Assembly: GCA_965112735.1 (NCBI GenBank)
Contig: OZ218953.1
Span: 372,001 to 436,000, forward strand
Direction of reading: 5' to 3'
Origin: Phaeosaccion multiseriatum
Taxonomy: Eukaryota > Ochrophyta, other classes
DNA: 64,000 nt
The first letter of the stretch is position 1, and the number at the start of each line of letters is the position of its first letter. Shown here one piece after another: positions 57,122 through 64,000 of this stretch. The position numbers and the translations under genes were made by a program. The notes beneath the pieces were generated by a model, which made no database searches, was not told the origin of the DNA, and worked only from the letters and a program-made list of their open reading frames with translations.

Positions 57122-59132
57122 TCAGCCCCCGAGGTGCTCCATATCCGCCACCAGCACCATGATGTACACGCCTGCACACAACGCGGCGCCCTCTGCCATG
57201 GTCTGCCCCAGGCCGGAGGGAGAGGCGAGAATCTCGGGCACAAGAGTGGCGCCAGAGATGTAGATGAAGCCCCCTGCCGTTACGGAAAGTAGCACTCGCT
57301 CCATGCCGTGGAAGCTGTTGGGGGGTGAGGAGAGGGAGGGACGGAGGCTGAGGGGTGAGTGTTGAGAAATGAGGTAGGGGTAGGTGGGTGTCCTCAGTGA
57401 GATGGAAGGTTTTAAGAGTTGATGAGGAGGTTTCTGTCCTCAGCAGAAGCCCCTCTCCATGCTCCCCCCCTTCCTTCCGCCCCCCTTCTCCACCATCCCG
57501 AAGCGCCGCCCCCATACCCTCCTGGCTTACCCCTGCCTATTGCCTGCCCCTGCCCATATGCCTGCCCCTGCCCCTCCCCCCTCCTTCCCTTCCCTCGTAA
57601 CTCGCTCACTTGGTGACAAAGAGGCCGATGGCGGTGCCCAGGAAGGCTCCTAAGGCCGTGCAGAACTGAGCCCCAATGGCCTGCCACTTGCTGTAACCGT
57701 TCCTCACCTGCAGTCAGAGCAGTGGCCAGGGGAGGGCACGACAGTGGAGCGGATGGCAGTGGAGGGGTAGGTGGGAATGAGCCACACAAGCGAAGCCGAA
57801 AAGAACAGGACGGGAGAGAGATGGGAAGCACAACAGCACAGCACAGCTCTAAGGGGGGCGAGGGGTTACCGCTGAGGGGGGGGGGGTACCTACCCTACCG
57901 CTCTACAACTCTACCGCCTGCAGCAACAGCCCTGGGGGCCTCCGCGCCGTAGACCGAGAGGCGCTGCACCCGAGGCCCAACCCCAGGCAGGGCCCAAGCC
58001 CAGGCAAGCGAGAGGCAGCAGCTGGCGAGAGGCTTCTCATACACTACTTGAACTACTTCCTACTTGCTCCTCCTGCCTTCTACCTACTATCTGTACCATA
58101 CCGCCCGTATCACCAACCGCTTCACCTCTCACCAACACAGTGTAGTCCCCCAGCTCGTGCGGCAGCTCATGCAGGGCCGTGCTTAGTGTAGTGGCCACCC
58201 CCACCCCGTGTCCGGACGAGAAGGCCGCCCCGATTGCCAACCCGTCCGTAAGGTTGTGCAGCGCGTCCGCAGCCAGGTTGAGCCAGCTGCAGACCTGCTG
58301 CTGCTGCTGTTGGATCACCAACTGCTCATTCACCTGCCGGTACTCCTCCTCCTGGTCGTGTTGGTAATCCACTTCGTCTTGCTCGTCCTGCTCGTCCTGC
58401 TGATCCCCCCCTCCCTCGTCGTCGTAGTCGCTGTCCTGCTCGTCCTCGTCGCTCGAGTAAATGTTGACATCTTTGCTCCTGACCTCTGTTTTTGCCTGTC
58501 TGGAGGGCTGTCTTCGCCTTAGGCCGCTGGACCCGCTGGGGGGGGACTCCTCCTCCCTGGTGCCGGCGTGGGCAGAGCTGTGACTGCTGCCGGTGCTGGC
58601 TGTGGGGCTAGTGCAGGTGCTGAGGACACTCTTGCTAGACTGGGCGGGGCTATGTCCACCGTGACTGTGACTGTGACCATGTGAGTCACGGTTTTTACCG
58701 CCGCTCGCTCCCAAGCGACACAGCCGCTCAAAGAGGAAGAAGAAGATGAAGCCGGCAAGAATGTACAGCCCCACCTGCAACGCCTCGTCAGAGTGCCCAT
58801 GCCCATGCCCGTGCCCGTGATGGTGGTGATGGTGATGGTCAGTAACATGGGCCCCAAGCTCCCTGCGCGCCTCTCCCGCGAGGAGGTGCTCTTGGACATG
58901 TAGTTGCTCTACGTGGACGTGGACATGTTCTATACTGTGACTGTGGCTATCCTCGTGGCTGTGGCTGTGGCTGTGGCCTTCGTCGATGCCCACGTCTCCG
59001 TACGCCCCCACCTCTCCGGCAACAACCTCTTCGCCTCCTCCTCCTCCTCCTCCTCCGCCTCCGCCTCCAAATCCCCCTCCTCCCCCTCCGCCTCCTCCTC
59101 CTCCTCCTCCTCCTCCTCCTCCACCTACTGAT

Positions 59133-59163
<31 letters not shown>

Positions 59164-59563
59164 ACGACGCTCCTCCTCCTGCTCCTACCCTCCCTCCTTC
59201 TGATCCTCCTCCTGCTGCCACTCCCCCCTCATCAGCATGAGAGTGCTCCCCGCCCATAAGATGAGGCAGCAGGTGCAAGAACACGTCCCCCATCATCCCC
59301 CCCACCGCGAAGCAGAGCATCAGCTTTTGAAGAACGCCCCCGCTATCCTCCATACTGGCCGCAGTCGACACCGGCACGAAGACGAGAATGAGAGTAGGAA
59401 GGGTGCTGATGAGGGTCGTGGCCGCCATAGCCTTGAGCCAAACGGAAGGTCGCCCATCTCCCTCATCTGTTCCCCCTCCTTCTCCAGCTGCTGCAAAGCG
59501 TTGCTCACCAGCTCCGAATCCTCCGAGCACAAGCAGGCAGGACACGAGTACGCTACACTTCAT
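57122..59563 (-). CDS. ZIP metal transporter of the LIV-1/KE4 type, 573 aa
   Basis: Three exons join in frame: 59563-58133, 57707-57610 and 57314-57122. ZIP proteins move zinc, iron or manganese into the cytosol. A signal-like N-terminus precedes the first membrane segments. The loop segments are packed with His-rich runs ([29 protein letters not shown]), poly-Gly, poly-Ser and acidic stretches. The core transport motifs are [16 protein letters not shown] and [18 protein letters not shown], the HELPHE form that defines the LIV-1 subfamily. The order and His loops fit the ER/Golgi KE4 (ZIP7) group, though location is inferred. The [10 protein letters not shown] motif sits just before the metal-binding segment. 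The start is head to head with a second ZIP gene. Confidence 0.9.
58303..58333 (-). repeat. Copy of the dispersed CAGCAGTTGGTGATACAG motif (ZIP exon 1)
   Basis: Variant GAGCAGTTGGTGATCCAACA, encoding EQLVIQQQ. A further reverse-oriented partial copy (GTATCACCAACCGC, about 58107-58120) lies just inside the following intron. Confidence 0.82.
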
Positions 59564-59851
59564 CCCTCCCCCCTTTTATGCTTTTGCTTCACTTTTGAAC
59601 TGTTGATGATCGATCCACATTTGTTCGCTCGACATCGCTTGAGCCTGGGCCGTATGACCACAAAATGATCACAAAATCCCGACTCACACCAGCGCCTTTT
59701 CCACGCTTGGAGGGGAAGCAGCAGCATCAACGCGAGGAGAAAGAGGACGAGGAGTAGTAGGAGGAGGAGAAGGTAGGCTGAGAAGATAGAGCAGCATTAA
59801 TTGCAACAGCAGCAGCAGCAGCAGCAATTATAGGAGTGAAGGAGTGCATAG
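59564..59851. promoter_or_regulatory. Shared spacer of the two divergent ZIP genes (288 bases)
   Basis: The spacer holds GCA triplets near 59803-59826 and no recognised zinc-response element. Shared control by metal status is suggested only by the pairing. Confidence 0.5.
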
Positions 59852-62801
59852 ATGAAGGGGCTTTCCAGCGTTGTAGGCCGTCTGCGGCTAGTGCTGCTGC
59901 TGTGGCTACTGACCTCTGGCGAGGTGCTTAGTGTGTTTAGCGGGGTGGGGCTTGCCGCAGGTGGATCCCCTTTCGGAGGCAAGGCAAAGGGGGGGGGCAA
60001 AGACGCCCCGACCAAGAAGGGGGGCAGGTCCGGGGTGGCAGCAGTAGGGGAGGTGTGTGACGCCAGTGCCCAGGCGGCGGGCACGTGTATCAACAAGGCG
60101 GTCACCTACAGAGGAGGTGAGTGGAAACCATTGCTTCGAGTGGCAGGGGAAGGGGGGTGGCAACACACCGTGTCTCGTGACCTTGGCATGGCTTTCCAGA
60201 ACAGACAAGAGACATAAGAGGTATGTGACGCTGCATTCGACCTACCTGCCTGCCTGCTTGCCTCCCCTCTTGCCCGCCCTCCTCCAGGCTTTGGCGGCGG
60301 GGGCACGGCCATGGACCTGACCCTGATCAAGGTGGTGATGCAGCTTGTCCTCACCACCATCAATGTGGCGTGCTGGCTGCTTCCCCTCAAGCTCAAGCGC
60401 TTTACAGAGTCCAAGGTGGCCATCAGCCTGGCCAACGCGTTTAGTGGGGGCGTTTTTTTGTCGCTGGCCTTTGGACACATGCTGCCGCATGCACAGCACG
60501 GATTCGAGCACTCGAATCTGCCCGCACAGGTCAGTCAGTCAGTCAGGCAGTCGGTCATGGGCACGCAAATAGACAGGCAGGCGGAAAGACAGGCAGAGAC
60601 TGACACCGACAGGCAGGCGGACAGAGAGACAGACAGACAGAAAGATAGAGAGAGACACACACACAGAGAGGAGAGAGAGGAGAGAGAGAGGACAGACAGA
60701 CAGAGAGGCAGTGCATGGAAGGCAGAAGGAAGGCCCCCTGTGGCCCTTTGAGAAGGGCAAACACGCACATCACTGTCAGTTTGACTGTCAGTTTGTGGTG
60801 CTCCGGCGGCCCTCCCCGTCTCTCACTCAGCCCCCCCCTTGCCCCCCCCCCCCCCCCTTGGCCTATGCGCTCCATTGCGCTCCATTGCACTCCAGCTGCC
60901 GTACTACCTGACCCTTGGAGGCTATATTCTCATCTTCTTCGTGGAGAAAGTGGCCTTCGACACACACACCATGCTCGAGGTGTCGGAGGTGAGTGAGTGA
61001 GTCATGAGGGAGGGAGTGAGTCAGTGAGTCAGTGAGTGAGTGAGTGAGTGAGTGAGTGAGTGAGTGAGTGAGTGAGTGAGTGAGTGAGTGAGTGGGGTGA
61101 GGGGCCCCAGTCAGTCAGTGATGGACCCCAGTTAGTTATGGCCCCCCGTCAGTCATTTAGCCAGGGCTAGGCCCAGCGCTTGACTGTCGCTTGACTGTCT
61201 TTCGCTTGACTGTCGCTTGACTGTCGCTTGACTGTCGCTTGACTGTCGCTTGACTGTCGCTTGACGGTCGCTTGACTGTCGCTTGACTGTCGCTTGGCTT
61301 TCGCTTGACTTTCGCTTGACTGTCGCTTGACTGTCGCTTGACTGTCGCTTGGCTTTCGCTTGACTGTCGCTTGACTGTCGCTTGACTGTCGCTTGACTGT
61401 CGCTTGACTTTCGCTTGGCTTTCGCTTGACTGTCGCTTGTCTGTCGCTTGACTGTCGCTCGACCCGGCCTGACCCTTCCTTGTGCAAGCAAGTAGGCTAA
61501 CAACAAACAAACTACCCCCTCACCCGTCCTCCTCCTCCCACCTCCGTCACTGTGCCTCCTACCCTTGCCCTTGCCCTTGTCCTTACCCCCCCCCCCCCCC
61601 TCCCCCCAGGACGACGGAAAGAAGATCGAGAAAGCCATCAAGGGCAGTCCCAAGGGCGGCAAGAACGACAACAAGATTAGCATCAGCGGTAGTGGCAGCG
61701 GCACCAGCGGACGCAGTGCCACCATCCTCCTCCTCGCTCTCTCTGTGCACTCTCTCTTCGAGACCATGGCCATGGGCATTAGCAAGACCAAACTCGACAC
61801 CTCCCTTCTCGCCATGAGCATCGGTCTGCACCAGCCCGCAGAATCGCTCGCTCTCCTTGTGTCCTTCCTCAAGTCGGGTTTATCCCAGGGACAGATCATT
61901 AAAATGCTCAGTATCTTTAGCTGTGTGGGCCCCCTGGGGTGTGCGCTGGGAGGTGAGGAGCGTGGACTGGGCAGAGGGAGGGCAGGGGAGGGGAGAGACA
62001 GACACCAAGTTCGCTGTCCAGTCCCCACTCTGTCCTAACGCAGTCTTCTCTCCCTCCCTCACGTACGCCCCCATCCACCTGCCTGCCTGTCTGCCTGCCT
62101 GCCTGCCTGCTTGCCTGCTCTTGGCTAACACCTGTATGTGTCTTGCCCTCATCTCTTATCCCCCCGATGTCCCGACTCTCGTCCCTCCTTCTTCGTCCCT
62201 CAGTGCTCATCAGCGAGGTGGCTGGGGAACTTGCCGACGCCATCCTCGTGGCCATTGCTGCGGGTACTTTCATCTATGTAGGGGCCACAGAGGTCATTGC
62301 AGAAGAGTTCGAGCACCCAGAGAACAAGTGGAAGAAGTTCTTCGCCCTAGCAGGTGCGTGTCCTGTCCTTGCGGGTAACGGACGGCTGGGGGGGGGGGGG
62401 GGGTGAGTGGCCTATGGGGTAGCTGACGGGTTGTGGGTGAGAGGAGGGGGAGGGAAGGAGGGTTGAGGGGGTGCTTACATGTGCGTGTTGGTTGTTTGCT
62501 GTCTCACCCCCCCCGCCCCGCCCCGTCCCCGTCCGCTCCTCTCCCTCCCCTCTCTCAATCTCCCCCCCCCCCGTCGTTTTCTCTCTCTTCTTTCTCTCCG
62601 TCCTCTCTTTCCCCCCCTCTCCCTCCCCCCCTCTCTCCTCTCTCTCTCCCCTCTCTCACTCCCCTCTCTCCCACCCTCTCTCTCCTCCCTCCCCCCCCCT
62701 CTCCTTGCCCTTTGTTGTATGCTTGCATGCGTGCAGGAGGCATTGTGCTGATCGGTTACATCACCACGTGGGCCGAGGCCTTGGAGGGGCGGACCGGCTA
62801 G
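59852..62801 (+). CDS. ZIP metal transporter, plasma-membrane-type, about 385 aa
   Basis: Six exons join in frame: 59852-60116, 60288-60529, 60896-60988, 61610-61952, 62204-62353 and 62737-62801. A cleavable-looking signal (LVLLLWLLTSGEVLS) precedes a Gly/Lys-rich lumenal stretch with two Cys. Membrane segments follow: MQLVLTTINVACWLLPL, NAFSGGVFLSLAFGHMLPH, YYLTLGGYILIFFVEKVAFD. The loop is Lys/Gly/Ser-rich. The metal path has SVHSLFETMAMG and MSIGLHQPAESLAL (the H-x3-E type second motif), then AGTFIYVGATEVIAEEFEH. It fits the ZIP I/II-type group, unlike its LIV-1 neighbour. Substrate is not predictable from sequence alone. Confidence 0.88.
60989..61093 (+). repeat. (GTGA)n microsatellite starting at a ZIP 5' splice site
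   Basis: Exon 3 ends at 60988 and the intron opens GTGAGTGAGTGAGTCATGAG, continuing as GTGA units for about 100 bases. Confidence 0.93.
61177..61452 (+). repeat. 11-base minisatellite in ZIP intron 3 (about 25 units)
   Basis: CGCTTGACTGT units, with CGCTTGACTTT and CGCTTGGCTTT variants, run almost without interruption. On the minus strand it reads as long KRQSSDSQATV frames, which are artefacts. Confidence 0.94.
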
Positions 62802-63814
62802 TGGAGGGTGGAGGGGTGGAGGGGGGGGAGGGTAAGGGTTGCGAGTGGAAGAGCCAAACAGCAGCGCAGATAGAGAGAGAGAGGGGGAGGGAGAGAGGGA
62901 GGGAGGGAGGAAAAGCGGAGGGTGCCACCTTTTTTTTTAGTAGAGGGGCGCTCGTTATTTAAATATCGTCGCGTTCTTTGGGAAGGGAAAGGAGAAAGGA
63001 AGGGTCCCCGCCCGGTGCAGCGTCCGCTTGTGTCCGCCGCCTGGCCGCACAGAGGGCAGGGGGCAGGGGGCAGGGGGCGACATACCACAAGCCGGAGGTG
63101 GCAGCAGATAGACGTGAGAAGCAAGCCGAGACGATAGATAGACATTGCTTTCAATAGAAACACCCCCCCCCCCTCCTTCTACATATTTCCTTCCCTCCTC
63201 TTCCGGGCCCTCTTCCGCCCATTTTATGGTCAACCCCTGATGCACTTTCGCCCACATTCTCGATAGCGCATAGCCGATCGGCTGGCGCCGGCGATAGCGG
63301 ATAGCGGATAGTGCATCGGTTGCTATGGTCCAATCAATTTTTGATTTGAAATTGTATATTGATGACCTCCATCGATATCGATATCGATACGATGTATATC
63401 GATCACCGGCCGCCTCACAGGCTGGCGAGATGAATTCCAATTCCCCCAGGGGCCTCGCGACGACGCCTTATTTGGGGCGAGGTCCACGAAGTGTTCTGCT
63501 CGCTGCTCCAGGCCACTTCCTTTCCCCGTGCTGGTCAGCGCTCCTGCTGAGGTGTCGCAGTAGGAGGCGTGTGGAGGCGGGGGCGTGCTGCGCTCCCTCA
63601 GCGGCGAAAGAGGGAAGCAGTTGTTTGCGCAGTTTGAGTGACGAGGCGTAAAGCGAAGGGGGGAGAGTGGGAGCAAGTAGAGGGCATAGACATTTGGCAA
63701 GTGCTACTCATCAGAAGAAGCGGCGGCAACAGCAGGGGGGCTTGGGCTCTGCGGTCGAAAGCCACTCTTGGGGAGGGGCAGACGGCTTTGTTTGGAGAGT
63801 AGAAGGAACAAGAT
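62802..63814. other. Intergenic DNA upstream of the last gene
   Basis: The first part is GA-rich 3' flank of the ZIP gene. A second copy of the GATAGC element is at 63253-63311, and GATATCGATATCGATA lies at about 63372-63388. I see no complete gene. Confidence 0.5.
63253..63311. repeat. GATAGC-rich palindromic element, copy 2
   Basis: Shares CACATTCTCGATAGC and the 32-base GGCTGGCGCCGGCGATAGC-led segment with 5015-5102. It lies about 500 bases upstream of the last gene's ATG. Confidence 0.72.
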
Positions 63815-64000
63815 ATGTCTGGACAGGCGGCGACAACGAAGGAGGCGGGGGCAGGAGGGAAAGAAGACGCCTCAAAAGGAGAAGAAGTCTCATCGTCGTC
63901 GGCGCCGGCGAATGTGAATGGTGCGGAAGGTGGGGAGGGGGCCGAGGGGGCAGCAGCAACACCCGTTGCCAAGGAGAGAGATGATGTTGACGGAATCATC
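63815..64000 (+). CDS. Start of an unknown gene, runs off the right edge
   Basis: An ATG at 63815 opens a frame with no stop up to position 64000 (62 codons). The sequence is Ala/Gly/Glu/Ser-rich (MSGQAATTKEAGAGGKEDAS) and ends KERDDVDGII, as a disordered N-terminus before a folded domain would. No family can be recognised. Confidence 0.5.
   Translation, partial: MSGQAATTKEAGAGGKEDASKGEEVSSSSAPANVNGAEGGEGAEGAAATPVAKERDDVDGII

Noticed and set aside
61153-62028. Long minus-strand frame rich in KRQSSDSQATV
   Set aside because: It is the translation of the 11-base minisatellite in an intron of the ZIP gene, extended into exon 4 of that gene on the opposite strand.
62433-62962. Plus-strand frames rich in SPPLSLP
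   Set aside because: CT-rich intron sequence before the last ZIP exon, read in other frames.

Overview
This window is nuclear DNA of a eukaryote. Almost every gene is split by spliceosomal introns with clean GT-AG borders, the sequence is GC-rich, and introns and spacers are full of microsatellites. Two proteins (tryptophan synthesis at 50219-56822 and a CinA-adenylyltransferase fusion at 43652-47538) begin with a signal-peptide-like stretch followed by a phenylalanine-led, Ser/Arg-rich segment. That resembles the bipartite plastid presequence of algae with a complex red plastid (stramenopiles and relatives). The lineage is an inference from this feature; I cannot name the species.

I could build 17 gene models by joining exons so that reading frame and family alignment agree. 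From left to right they are: a protein with hnRNP-Q acidic-type domains (-, runs off the left edge); a small zinc-ribbon protein (+); a SANT/Myb-like coiled-coil protein (-); a protein kinase with PH, SAM and PX-like domains (-); the microtubule protein CLASP (+); an ArsJ-type glyceraldehyde-3-phosphate dehydrogenase (-); the ArsJ transporter (+); the checkpoint clamp subunit HUS1 (-); the spliceosomal G-patch/KOW protein GPKOW (-); an FNIP-like repeat protein (+); a Tubby-domain multi-pass membrane protein (-); the CinA-adenylyltransferase fusion (+); an unknown single-exon membrane protein (-); a fused anthranilate synthase TrpE(G) (+); two ZIP metal transporters head to head (- and +); and the start of an unknown gene (+) at the right edge.

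The clearest functional unit is the divergent pair at 19768-26529. In bacteria this dehydrogenase converts arsenate to 1-arseno-3-phosphoglycerate and ArsJ exports it. Here the pair sits in a eukaryotic chromosome, carries 17 introns, and shares a 455-base spacer. Seven of the gene boundaries are divergent with 150-460 bases between start codons, so compact bidirectional promoters look like the rule.

Beyond genes, the window has structure at three scales. Short motifs recur in exons, introns and spacers, sometimes in different reading frames: an 18-base CAGCAGTTGGTGATACAG motif, a CCATCCACTGCCATCC motif and a GTGTCAGGACA motif. Many introns start with a microsatellite whose unit is the 5' splice site itself (GTGA, GTCA, GTGC or GTGT repeats). 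A roughly 970-base foldback element lies at 29862-30828, and a GATAGC-rich element occurs near both ends of the window.
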